A stretch of 64,000 nt of DNA. It comes from Ptiloglossa arizonensis. Taxonomy: Eukaryota; Arthropoda; Insecta; Hymenoptera; Colletidae. Below, piece after piece: positions 48,301-59,738 of the stretch (position 1 is its first letter; each line of letters starts with the position of its first letter). A program made the translations under genes and the position numbers. Where the stretch lies: positions 1-64,000 of the forward strand of contig NW_027479413.1 in assembly GCF_051014685.1 (NCBI RefSeq). The letters are read 5' to 3'. The notes beneath the pieces were generated by a model. The model ran no database searches, was not told the origin of the DNA, and saw only the letters and a list, made by a program, of their open reading frames with translations.

Positions 48301-50374
48301 TTTTGTCCTTCACAACCATTTCTTGGCTTCAAACTCCCATATCTCGCGAACGGATTGACCTACCCCAAAAATTCCTATTGCCTCTGAAAGTAGAAACTCG
48401 CCCGATTACATTGGTATGTGTATTTAGTCCCTAGGCCATTCGGATTAAGCGTTTGGAGCAGCAGAAGTGCGAAAAATTTGTTGTCTCCCCAACCATTTCT
48501 TAGCTTCAAAATCCCATATCTCGCGAACGGATAGACCTAACCCAAAAATTCCGATGGCATCTGAAAGTAGAAACTAGCCCGATTACAGCGGTATGTGCAT
48601 TTTTTCCCTAGGATATTCTGGTTAAGCGTTTGGAGCAGCAGAATTGCGAAAAATTTTTTCCTTCTCAACCATTTCTTGGCTTCAAACTCCAATATCTCGC
48701 GAACGGATTGACCTAACCCAAAAATTCCTGTTGCATCTGAAAGTAGAAACTCGCCCGATTACAACGGTATGCGTATTTTTTCCCTAGGCCATTCTGGTTA
48801 AGCGTTTGGAGCAGCAGAATTGCGAAAAATTTGTTGTCTTCTCAACCATTTCTTAGCTTCAAACTCCCATATCTCGCGAAAGGATTGACCTAACCCAAAA
48901 ATTCCTGTTGCATCAGAAAGTAGAAACTCACCCGATTACAACGGTATGCGTATTTTTTCCCTAGTCCATTCTCGTTAAGCGTTTGGAGCAGCAGAATCGC
49001 GAAAAATTTGTTGTCTTCTCAACCATTTATTAGCTTCAAACTCTCATATCTCGCGAACGGATTGACCTAACCCAAACATTCCTATGGCATTTGAAAGTAG
49101 AAACTCGCCCGATTACAACGGTACGTGTATTTTTCCCCAAGGCCATTCTGGTTAAACGATTGGAGAAGCAGAATTGCGAAAAATTTTTTGCCTTCTCAAC
49201 CATTTCTTGGCTTCAAACTCCCATATCTCGCGAACGGATTGACCTAACCCAAAAATTCCTATTGCATCTGAAAGTAGAAACTCGCCCGATTACAACGGTA
49301 TGTGTATTTTTGCCCTAGGCCATTCTGTTTAAGCGTTTGGAGCAGCAGAAGTGCGAAAAATTTGTTGTCTCCTCAACCATTTCTTGGCTTCAAACTCCCA
49401 TATCTCGCGAACGGATTGACCTAACCCAAAAATTCCTATTGCAACTGAAAGTAGAAACTCGCCCGATTACAACGGTATGTGTATTTTTGCCCTAGGCCAT
49501 TCTGTTTAAGCGTTTGGAGCAGCAGAAGTGCGAAAAATTTGTTGTCTCCTCAACCATTTTTTAGCTTCAAACTCCCATATCTCGCGAACGGATTGACCTA
49601 ACCCAAAAATTCCTATTGCACCTGAAAGTAGAAACTCGCCCGATTACAACGGTATGTGTATTTTTTCCCTAGGCCATTCTGGTTAAGCGTTTGGAGCAGC
49701 AGAAAGGCGAAAAATTTTTTTCCTTCACAACCATTTCTTGGCTTCAAACTCCCATATCTCGCGAACGGATTGACCTACCCCAAAAATTCCTATTGCCTCT
49801 GAAAGTAGAAACTCGCCCGATTACATTGGTATGTGTATTTAGTCCCTAGGCCATTCGGATTAAGCGTTTGGAGCAGCAGAAGTGCGAAAAATTTGTTGTC
49901 TTCTAAACCATTTCTTAGCTACAAGCTCCCATATCTCGCAAACAGATTGACCTAACCCAAAAATTCCGATGGCATCTGAAAGTAGAAACTAGCCCGATTA
50001 CAGCGGTATGTGTATTTCTTCCCTAGGATATTCTGGTTAAGCGTTTGGAGCAGCAGAATTACGAAAAATTTTCTCCTTCTCAACCATTTCTTGGCTTCAA
50101 ACTCCAATATCTCGCGAACGGATTGACCTAACCCAAAAACTCCTGTTGCATCTGAAAGTAGAAACTCGCCCGATTACAACGGTATGCGTGTTTTTTCCCT
50201 TGGCCATTCTGGTTAAGCGTTTGGAGCAGCAGAATTGCGAAAAATTTGTTGTCTTCTCAACCATTTCTTAGGTTCAAACTCTCATATCTCGCGAACGGAT
50301 TGACATAACTCAAAAATTCCTATTGCATTTGAAAGTAGAAACTCGCCCGATTACAACGGTATGTGTATTTTTTC
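45340..50374. repeat. Satellite mosaic of right-hand subfamilies
   Basis: About 28 monomers hold local duplications. A near-identical pair with GCGTCTGAAGCAGC and AAAAATATTTTGC lies at about 46,500 and 46,680. A three-monomer stretch at 47,060-47,570 recurs at 48,475-48,985 (offset 1,415 bp, eight monomers less one base). One-base-short units end near 45,887 (CTAACCAAAAATT), 46,355, 47,245, 48,655 and 50,073. The TTAAACGATTGGAGAAG unit recurs at 45,616, 47,914 and 49,152. No non-satellite sequence is present. Confidence 0.82.
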
Positions 50375-51700
50375 CCTAGTCCATTCTGTTTGAGCGTTTG
50401 GAGCAGCAGAATTGCGAAAAATTTGTTGTCTTCTCAACCATTTCTTAGGTTCAAACTCTCATATCTCGCGAACGGATTGACCTAACTCAAAAATTCCTAT
50501 TGCATTTGAAAGTAGAAACTCGCCCGATTACAACGGTATGTGTATTTGTTCCCTAGGCCATTCTGGTTAAGCGTTTGGAGCAGCAGAAAGGCGAAAAATT
50601 TTTTTCCTTCACAACCATTTCTTGGCTTCAAACTCCCATATCTCGCGAACGGATTTACCTACCCCAAAAATTCCTATTGCCTCTGAAAGTAGAAACTCGC
50701 CCGATTACATTGGTATGTGTATTTAGTCCCTAGGCCATTCGGATTAAGCGTTTGGAGCAGCAGAAGTGCGAAAAATTTGTTGTCTTCTAAACCATTTCTT
50801 AGCTACAAACTCCCATATCTCGCAAACAGATTGACCTAACCCAAAAATTCCGATGGCATCTGAAAGTAGAAACTCGCCCGATTACAACGGTATGTGTATT
50901 TTTTCCCTAGGCCATTCTGGTTAAGCGTTTGGAGCAGCAGAAAGGCGAAAAATTTTTTTCCTTCACAACCATTTCTTGGCTTCAAACTCCCATATCTCGC
51001 GAACGGATTGACCTACCCCAAAAATTCCTATTGCCTCTGAAAGTAGAAACTCGCCCGATTACATTGGTATGTGTATTTAGTCCCTAGGCCATTCGGATTA
51101 AGCGTTTGGAGCAGCAGAAGTGCGAAAAATTTGTTGTCTTCTAAACCATTTCTTAGCTACAAACTCCCATATCTCGCAAACAGATTGACCTAACCCAAAA
51201 ATTCCGATGGCATCTGAAAGTAGAAACTAGCCCGATTACAGCGGTATGTGTCTTTCTTCCCTAGGATATTCTGGTTAAGCGTTTGGAGCAGCAGAATTAC
51301 GAAAAATTTTCTCCTTCTCAACCATTTCTTGGCTTCAAACTCCAATATCTCGCGCACGGATTGACCTAACCCAAAAACTCCTGTTGCATCTGAAAGTAGA
51401 AACTCGCCCGATTACAACGGTATGCGTGTTTTTTCCCTTGGCCATTCTGGTTAAGCGTTTGGAGCAGCAGAATTGCGAAAAATTTGTTGTCTTCTCAACC
51501 ATTTCTTAGGTTCAAACTCTCATATCTCGCGAACGGATTGACCTAACTCATAAATTCCTATTGCATTTGAAAGTAGAAACTCGCCCGATTACAACGGTAT
51601 GTGTATTTTTTCCCTAGTCCATTCTGTTTGAGCGTTTGGAGCAGCAGAATCGCGAAAAATTTGTTGTCTTCTCAACCATTTCTTAGCTTCAAACTCTCGT
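50375..51700. repeat. About 7.5-monomer segment, copied at 53,558-54,883
   Basis: This matches at 3,183 bp, which is 18 x 177 minus three short units. Shared rare forms are TGTGTCTTTCTTCC at 51,248/54,431, CTCGCGCACGG at about 51,350/54,533 and CTCATAAATTCC at about 51,547/54,730. Inside it, the pair with TTACATTGGTATG at 50,710 and 51,064 is itself a 354-bp dimer duplication. Confidence 0.88.
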
Positions 51701-51711
51701 ATCTCGCGAAC
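51695..51711 (-). other. Variant CENP-B-box-like motif with restored C
   Basis: In this single unit the plus strand reads CTCTCGTATCTCGCGAAC, so the minus-strand motif becomes TTCG-CGAG-A-TA-CGAG. The C that most units lack is present, but the second G of CGGG is lost. It still scores 8 of 9. It shows that C-bearing variants occur; I saw no unit with all nine fixed bases. Confidence 0.35.
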
Positions 51712-51774
51712 GGATTGACCTAACCCAAAAATACCAATGGCATCTGAAAGTAGAAACTAGCCCGATTACAACGG

Positions 51775-52840
51775 TATGTGTATTTGTTCCCTAGGCCATT
51801 CTGGTTAAGCGTTTGGAGCAGCAGAAAGACGAAAAATTTTTTTCCTTCACAACCATTTCTTGGCTTCAAACTCCCATATCTCGCGAACGGATTTACCTAC
51901 CCCAAAAATTCCTATTGCCTCGGAAAGTAGAAACTCGCCCGATTACATTGGTATGTGTATTTAGTCCCTAGGCCATTCGGATTAAGCGTTTGGAGCAGCA
52001 GAAGTGCGAAAAATTTGTTGTCTTCTAAACCATTTCTTAGCTACAAACTCCCATATCTCGCAAACAGATTGACCTAACCCAAAAATTCCGATGGCATCTG
52101 AAAGTAGAAACTAGCCCGATTACAGCGGTATGTGTATTTTTTCCCTAGGATATTCTGGTTAAGCGTTTGGAGCAGCAGAATTACGAAAAATTTTCTCCTT
52201 CTCAACCATTTCTTGGCTTCAAACTCCAATATCTCGCGAACGGATTGACCTAACCCAAAAATTCCTGTTGCATCTGAAAGTAGAAACTCGCCCGATTACA
52301 ACGGTATGCGTGTTTTTTCCCTTGGCCATTCTGGTTAAGCGTTTGGAGCAGCAGAATTGCGAAAAATTTGTTGTCTTCTCAACCATTTCTTAGGTTCAAA
52401 CTCTCATATCTCGCGAACGGATTGACCTTACTCAAAAATTCCTATTGCATTTGAAAGTAGAAACTCGCCCGATTACAACGGTATGTGTATTTTTTCCCTA
52501 GTCCATTCTGTTTGAGCGTTTGGAGCAGCAGAATCGCGAAAAATTTGTTGTCTTCTCAACCATTTCTTAGCTTCAAACTCTCATATCTCGCGAACAGATT
52601 GACCTAACCCAAACATTCCTATGGCATTTGAAAGTAGAAACTCGCCCGATTACAACGGTACGTGTATTTTTCCCCTAGGCCATTCTGGTTAAACGATTGG
52701 AGAAGCAGAATTGCGAAAAATTTTTTGCCTTCTCAACCATTTCTTGGCTTCAAACTCCCATATCTCGCGAACGGATTGACCTAACCCAAAAATTCCTATT
52801 GCATCTGAAAGTAGAAACTCGCCCGATTACAACGGTATGT
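51775..52840. repeat. Six-monomer segment, copied at 55,135-56,200
   Basis: This matches at 3,360 bp, 19 x 177 minus three. It runs from the TATTTGTTCCC unit through the ATTCGGATTAAGC, CTCGCAAACAG, TTTTCTCC, TAGGTTCAAAC and TTAAACGATTGGAGAAG units. Differences include CTCGGAAAG at about 51,920, AGTAGTAACTCG at about 55,288, GACCTTACTC at about 52,424 and CCCTTCGCC at about 55,680. Confidence 0.82.
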
Positions 52841-53557
52841 GTATTTGTTCCCTAGGCCATTCTGGTTAAGCGTTTGGAGCAGCAGAAAGGCGAAAAATTT
52901 TTTTCCTTCACAACCATTTCTTGGCTTCAAACTCCCATATCTCGCGAACGGATTTACCTACCCCAAAAATTCCTATCGCATCTGAAAGTAGAAACTCGCC
53001 CGATTACAACGGTATGTGTATTTTTTCCCTAGGCCATTCTGGTTAAGCGTTTGGAGCAGCAGAAAGGCGAAAAATTTTTTTCCTTCACAACCATTTCTTG
53101 GCTTCAAACTCCCATATCTCGCGAACGGATTGACCTACCCCAAAAATTCCTATTGCCTCTGAAAGTAGAAACTCGCCCGATTACATTGGTATGTGTATTT
53201 AGTCCCTAGGCCATTCGGATTAAGCGTTTGGAGCAGCAGAAGTGCGAAAAATTTGTTGTCTTCTAAACCATTTCTTAGCTACAAACTCCCATATCTCGCA
53301 AACAGATTGACCTAACCCAAAAATTCCGATGGCATCTGAAAGTAGAAACTAGCCCGATTACAGCGGTATGTGTATTTCTTCCCTAGGATATTCTGGTTAA
53401 GCGTTTGGAGCAGCAGAATTACGAAAAATTTTCTCCTTCTCAACCATTTCTTGGCTTCAAACTCCAATATCTCGCGAACGGATTGACCTAACCCAAAAAC
53501 TCCTGTTGCATCTGAAAGTAGAAACTCGCCCGATTACAACGGTATGCGTGTTTTTTC
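52841..53557. repeat. Four linking monomers of right-hand types
   Basis: These units hold TATTTGTTCCC/AAAGGCG, CCTATCGC, ATTCGGATTAAGC (TTGG at 53,186) and CTCGCAAACAG types, followed by a 176-bp TTTTCTCC unit near 53,432. They connect the six-monomer segment to the second copy of the 50,375 segment and contain nothing else. Confidence 0.75.
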
Positions 53558-54883
53558 CCTTGGCCATTCTGTTTGAGCGTTTGGAGCAGCAGAATTGCGA
53601 AAAATTTGTTGTCTTCTCAACCATTTCTTAGGTTCAAACTCTCATATCTCGCGAACGGATTGACCTAACTCAAAAATTCCTATTGCATTTGAAAGTAGAA
53701 ACTCGCCCGATTACAACGGTATGTGTATTTGTTCCCTAGGCCATTCTGGTTAAGCGTTTGGAGCAGCAGAAAGGCGAAAAATTTTTTTCCTTCACAACCA
53801 TTTCTTGGCTTCAAACTCCCATATCTCGCGAACGGATTTACCTACCCCAAAAATTCCTATTGCCTCTGAAAGTAGAAACTCGCCCGATTACATTGGTATG
53901 TGTATTTAGTCCCTAGGCCATTCGGATTAAGCGTTTGGAGCAGCAGAAGTGCGAAAAATTTGTTGTCTTCTAAACCATTTCTTAGCTACAAACTCCCATA
54001 TCTCGCAAACAGATTGACCTAACCCAAAAATTCCGATGGCATCTGAAAGTAGAAACTCGCCCGATTACAACGGTATGTGTATTTTTTCCCTAGGCCATTC
54101 TGGTTAAGCGTTTGGAGCAGCAGAAAGGCGAAAAATTTTTTTCCTTCACAACCATTTCTTGGCTTCAAACTCCCATATCTCGCGAACGGATTGACCTACC
54201 CCAAAAATTCCTATTGCCTCTGAAAGTAGAAACTCGCCCGATTACATTGGTATGTGTATTTAGTCCCTAGGCCATTCGGATTAAGCGTTTGGAGCAGCAG
54301 AAGTGCGAAAAATTTGTTGTCTTCTAAACCATTTCTTAGCTACAAACTCCCATATCTCGCAAACAGATTGACCTAACCCAAAAATTCCGATGGCATCTGA
54401 AAGTAGAAACTAGCCCGATTACAGCGGTATGTGTCTTTCTTCCCTAGGATATTCTGGTTAAGCGTTTGGAGCAGCAGAATTACGAAAAATTTTCTCCTTC
54501 TCAACCATTTCTTGGCTTCAAACTCCAATATCTCGCGCACGGATTGACCTAACCCAAAAACTCCTGTTGCATCTGAAAGTAGAAACTCGCCCGATTACAA
54601 CGGTATGCGTGTTTTTTCCCTTGGCCATTCTGGTTAAGCGTTTGGAGCAGCAGAATTGCGAAAAATTTGTTGTCTTCTCAACCATTTCTTAGGTTCAAAC
54701 TCTCATATCTCGCGAACGGATTGACCTAACTCATAAATTCCTATTGCATTTGAAAGTAGAAACTCGCCCGATTACAACGGTATGTGTATTTTTTCCCTAG
54801 TCCATTCTGTTTGAGCGTTTGGAGCAGCAGAATCGCGAAAAATTTGTTGTCTTCTCAACCATTTCTTAGCTTCAAACTCTCAT
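53558..54883. repeat. Second copy of the 50,375-51,700 segment
   Basis: Offset 3,183 bp from the first copy. Past 54,883 the sequence switches to GCGAACAGATTGACC, which instead matches 52,592 (offset 2,299 bp, 13 monomers minus two), so a patchwork join lies here. Confidence 0.85.
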
Positions 54884-55846
54884 ATCTCGCGAACAGATTG
54901 ACCTAACCCAAACATTCCTATGGCATTTGAAAGTAGAAACTCGCCCGATTACAACGGTACGTGTATTTTTCCCCTAGGCCATTCTGGTTAAACGATTGGA
55001 GAAGCAGAATTGCGAAAAATTTTTTGCCTTCTCAACCATTTCTTGGCTTCAAACTCCCATATCTCGCGAACGGATTGACCTAACCCAAAAATTCCTATTG
55101 CATCTGAAAGTAGAAACTCGCCCGATTACAACGGTATGTGTATTTGTTCCCTAGGCCATTCTGGTTAAGCGTTTGGAGCAGCAGAAAGGCGAAAAATTTT
55201 TTTCCTTCACAACCATTTCTTGGCTTCAAACTCCCATATCTCGCGAACGGATTTACCTACCCCAAAAATTCCTATTGCCTCTGAAAGTAGTAACTCGCCC
55301 GATTACATTGGTATGTGTATTTAGTCCCTAGGCCATTCGGATTAAGCGTTTGGAGCAGCAGAAGTGCGAAAAATTTGTTGTCTTCTAAACCATTTCTTAG
55401 CTACAAACTCCCATATCTCGCAAACAGATTGACCTAACCCAAAAATTCCGATGGCATCTGAAAGTAGAAACTAGCCCGATTACAGCGGTATGTGTATTTT
55501 TTCCCTAGGATATTCTGGTTAAGCGTTTGGAGCAGCAGAATTACGAAAAATTTTCTCCTTCTCAACCATTTCTTGGCTTCAAACTCCAATATCTCGCGAA
55601 CGGATTGACCTAACCCAAAAATTCCTGTTGCATCTGAAAGTAGAAACTCGCCCGATTACAACGGTATGCGTGTTTTTTCCCTTCGCCATTCTGGTTAAGC
55701 GTTTGGAGTAGCAGAATTGCGAAAAATTTGTTGTCTTCTCAACCATTTCTTAGGTTCAAACTCTCATATCTCGCGAACGGATTGACCTAACTCAAAAATT
55801 CCTATTGCATTTGAAAGTAGAAACTCGCCCGATTACAACGGTATGT
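54884..55846. repeat. Linking monomers before the 22-monomer HOR
   Basis: Units here copy 52.6-53.0 kb at first, and from 55,135 copy 51.8-52.8 kb. The marker TTGGTATG lies at 55,308, six monomers less one base after 54,247. The stretch ends at the TCCCCAGTCC form of about 55,855, which opens the 22-monomer block. Confidence 0.78.
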
Positions 55847-58800
55847 GTATTTTTTCCCCAGTCCATTCTGTTTGAGCGTTTGGAGCAGCAGAATCGCGAA
55901 AAATTTGATGTCTTCTCAACCATTTCTTAGCTTCAAACTCTCATATCTCGCGAACGGATTGACCTAACCCAAACATTCCTATGGCATTTGAAAGTAGAAA
56001 CTCGCCCGATTACAACGGTACGTGTATTTTTCCCCTAGGCCATTCTGGTTAAACGATTGGAGAAGCAGAATTGCGAAAAATTTTTTGCCTTCTCCATCAT
56101 TTCTTGGCTTCAAACTCCCATATCTCGCGAACGGATTGACCTAACCCAAAAATTCCTATTGCATCTGAAAGTAGAAACTCGCCCGATTACAACGGTATGT
56201 GTATTTTTGCCCTAGGCCATTCTGTTTAAGCGTTTGGAGCAGCAGAAGTGCGAAAAATTTGTTGTCTCCTCAACCATTTCTTAGCTTCAAACTCCCATAT
56301 CTCGCGAACGGATTGACCTAACCCAAAAATTCCTATTGCATCTGAAAGTAGAAACTCGCCCGATTACAACGGTATGTGTATTTGTTCCCTAGGCCATTCT
56401 GGTTAAGCGTTTGGAGCAGCAGAAATGCGAAAAATTTTTTTCCTTCACAACCATTTCTTGGCTTCAAACTCCCATATCTCGCGAACGGATTTACCTACCC
56501 CAAAAATTCCTATTGCCTCTGAAAGTAGAAACTCGCCCGATTACATTGGTATGTGTATTTAGTCCCTAGGCCATTCGGATTAAGCGTTTGGAGCAGCAGA
56601 AGTGCGAAAAATTTGTTGTCTTCTAAACCATTTCTTAGCTACAAACTCCCATATCTCGCAAACAGATTGACCTAACCCAAAAATTCCGATGGCATCTGAA
56701 AATAGAAACTAGCCCGATTACAGCGGTATGTGTATTTTTTCCCTAGGATATTCTGGTTAAGCGTTTGGAGCAGCAGAATTACGAAAAATTTTCTCCTTCT
56801 CAACCATTTCTTGGCTTCAAACTCCCATATCTCGAGAACGGATTGACCTAACCCAAAAATTCCTATCGCATCTGAAAGTAGAAACTCGCCCGATTACAAC
56901 GGTATGTGTATTTTTTCCCTAGGCCATTCTGGTTAAGCGTTTGGAGCAGCAGAAAAGCGAAAAATTTTTTTCCTTCACAACCATTTCTTGGCTTCAAACT
57001 CCCATATCTCGCGAACGGATTGACCTACCCCAAAAATTCCTGTTGCATCTGAAAGTAGAAACTCGCCCGATTACAACGGTATGTGTATTTTTGCCCTAGG
57101 CCATTCTGTTTAAGCGTTTGGAGCAGCAGAAGTGCGAAAAATTTGTTGTCTCCTCAACCATTTTTTAGCTTCAAACTCCCATATCTCGCGAACGGATTGA
57201 CCTAACCCAAAAATTCCTATCGCATCTGAAAGTAGAAACCCGCCCGATTACAACGGTATGTGTATTTTTTCCCTAGTCCATTCTGGTTAAGCGTTTGAAG
57301 CAGCAGAATTTCGAAAAATTTTTTGCCTTCTCAACCATTTCTTGGCTTCAAACTCCCATTTCTCGCAAACGGATTGACCTAACCCAAAGATTCCGATTGC
57401 ATCTGAAAGTAGAAACTCGCACGATTACAGCGGTATGCGTATTTTTTCCCTAGGCCATTCTGGTTAAGCTTTTGGAGCAGCAGAATTGCGAAAAATTTGT
57501 GGTCTTCTCAACCATTTCTTAGGTTCAAACTCTCATATCTAGCGAACGGATTGACCTAACCCAAAAATTCCTATTGCATTTGAAAGTAGAAACTCGCCCG
57601 ATTACAGCGGTACGTGTATTTTTCCCCTAGGCCATTCTGGTTAAGCGATTGGAGCAGCAGAAGTGCGAAAAATTTGTTGTCTTGTCAACCATTTCTTAGC
57701 TTCAAAGTCCCATATCTCGCGAACGGATTGACCTAACCCAAAAATTCCTATTGTAATTGAATGTAGAAACTCGCCCGATTACAAGGGTATGCGTATTTTT
57801 TCCCTAGGCCATTCTGGTTAAGCGTTTGGAGCAGCAGAATTGCGAAAAATTTGTTGTCTTCTCAACCATTTCTTAGGTTCAAACTCTCATATCTAGCGAA
57901 CGGATTGACCTAACCCAAAAATTCCTATTGCATTTGAAAGTAGAAACTCGCCCGATTACAGCGGTACGTGTATTTTTCCCCTAGGCCATTCTGGTTAAGC
58001 GATTGGAGCAGCAGAAGTGCGAAAAATTTGTTGTCTTGTCAAACATTTCTTAGCTTCAAACTCCCATATCTCGCGAATGGATTGACCTAACCCAAAAATT
58101 CCTATTGCATCTGAAAGTAGAATCTCGCCCGATTACAACGGTATGTGTATTTTTGCCCTAGGCCATTCTGGTTAAGCGTTTGGAGCAGCAGAAGTGCGAA
58201 AAATTTGTTGTCTCCTCAACCATTTCTTAGCTTCAAACTCCCATATCTCGCGAACGGATTGACCTAACCCAAAAATTCCTATTGCATCTGAAAGTAGAAA
58301 CTCGCCCGATTACAACGGTATGTGTATTTTTTCCCTCGGCCATTCTGGTTAAGCGTTTGGAGCAGCAGAATTGCGAAAAATTTTATTCCTTCACAACCAT
58401 TCCTTGGCTTCAAACTCCCATATCTCGCAAACGGATTGACCTAACCCAAAAATTCCTATTGCATCTGAAAGTAGAAACTAGCCCGATTACAACGGTATGT
58501 GTATTCTTTCCCTAGGCCATTCTGGTTAAGCGTCTGAAGCAGCAGAATCGCGAAAAATTTGATGTCTTCTCAACCATTTCTTAGCTTCAAACTCTCATAT
58601 CTCGCGAACGGATTGACCTAACCCAAACATTCCTATGGCATTTGAAAGTAGAAACTCGCCCGATTACAACGGTACGTGTATTTTTCCCCTAGGCCATTCT
58701 GGTTAAACGATTGGAGAAGCAGAATTGCGAAAAATTTTTTGCCTTCTCCATCATTTCTTGGCTTCAAACTCCCATATCTCGCGAACGGATTGACCTAACC

Positions 58801-59738
58801 CAAAAATTCCTATTGCATCTGAAAGTAGAAACTCGCCCGATTACAACGGTATGTGTATTTTTGCCCTAGGCCATTCTGTTTAAGCGTTTGGAGCAGCAGA
58901 AGTGCGAAAAATTTGTTGTCTCCTCAACCATTTCTTAGCTTCAAACTCCCATATCTCGCGAACGGATTGACCTAACCCAAAAATTCCTATTGCATCTGAA
59001 AGTAGAAACTCGCCCGATTACAACGGTATGTGTATTTGTTCCCTAGGCCATTCTGCTTAAGCGTTTGGAGCAGCAGAAATGCGAAAAATTTTTTTCCTTC
59101 ACAACCATTTCTTGGCTTCAAACTCCCATATCTCGCGAACGGATTTACCTACCCCAAAAATTCCTATTGCCTCTGAAAGTAGAAACTCGCCCGATTACAT
59201 TGGTATGTGTATTTAGTCCCTAGGCCATTCGGATTAAGCGTTTGGAGCAGCAGAAGTGCGAAAAATTTGTTGTCTTCTAAACCATTTCTTAGCTACAAAC
59301 TCCCATATCTCGCAACCAGATTGACCTAACCCAAAAATTCCGATGGCATCTGAAAGTAGAAACTAGCCCGATTACAGCGGTATGTGTATTTTTTCCCTAG
59401 GATATTCTGGTTAAGCGTTTGGAGCAGCAGAATTACGAAAAATTTTCTCCTTCTCAACCATTTCTTGGCTTCAAACTCCCATATCTCGAGAACGGATTGA
59501 CCTAACCCAAAAATTCCTATCGCATCTGAAAGTAGAAACTCGCCCGATTACAACGGTATGTGTATTTTTTCCCTCGGCCATTCTGGTTAAGCGTTTGGAG
59601 CAGCAGAATTGCGAAAAATTTTATTCCTTCACAACCATTCCTTGGCTTCAAACTCCCATATCTCGCAAACGGATTGACCTAACCCAAAAATTCCTATTGC
59701 ATCTGAAAGTAGAAACTAGCCCGATTACAACGGTATGT
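55847..59738. repeat. 22-monomer HOR, copy 1 (3,892 bp)
   Basis: This matches the next block at 3,892 bp, 22 x 177 minus two 176-bp units (near 56,795 and 59,443). Shared rare forms include CTTCTCCATCATTTC, GGTTAAGCTTTTGG (about 57,464/61,356), TGTGGTCTTC, CTCATATCTAGCG, TTGTAATTGAATGTAG and GCAACCAGATTG (about 59,316/63,208). Four substitutions were seen between copies: about 56,893, 57,087, 57,388 and 58,195. This is the longest HOR in the window. Confidence 0.92.
58501..59738. repeat. 7-monomer sub-block nested in the 22-mer
   Basis: The run opening with TATTCTTTCCC, then GAATCGCGAAAAATTTGATG and CTTCTCCATCATTTC, starts at 55,847 (in a TATTTTTTCCCC form), 58,501, 59,739, 62,393 and 63,631. 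The intervals are 2,654, 1,238, 2,654 and 1,238 bp. The 22-mer is therefore a 15-mer plus a 7-mer that share a start, with the 7-mer being a partial copy of the first seven monomers. Confidence 0.9.
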
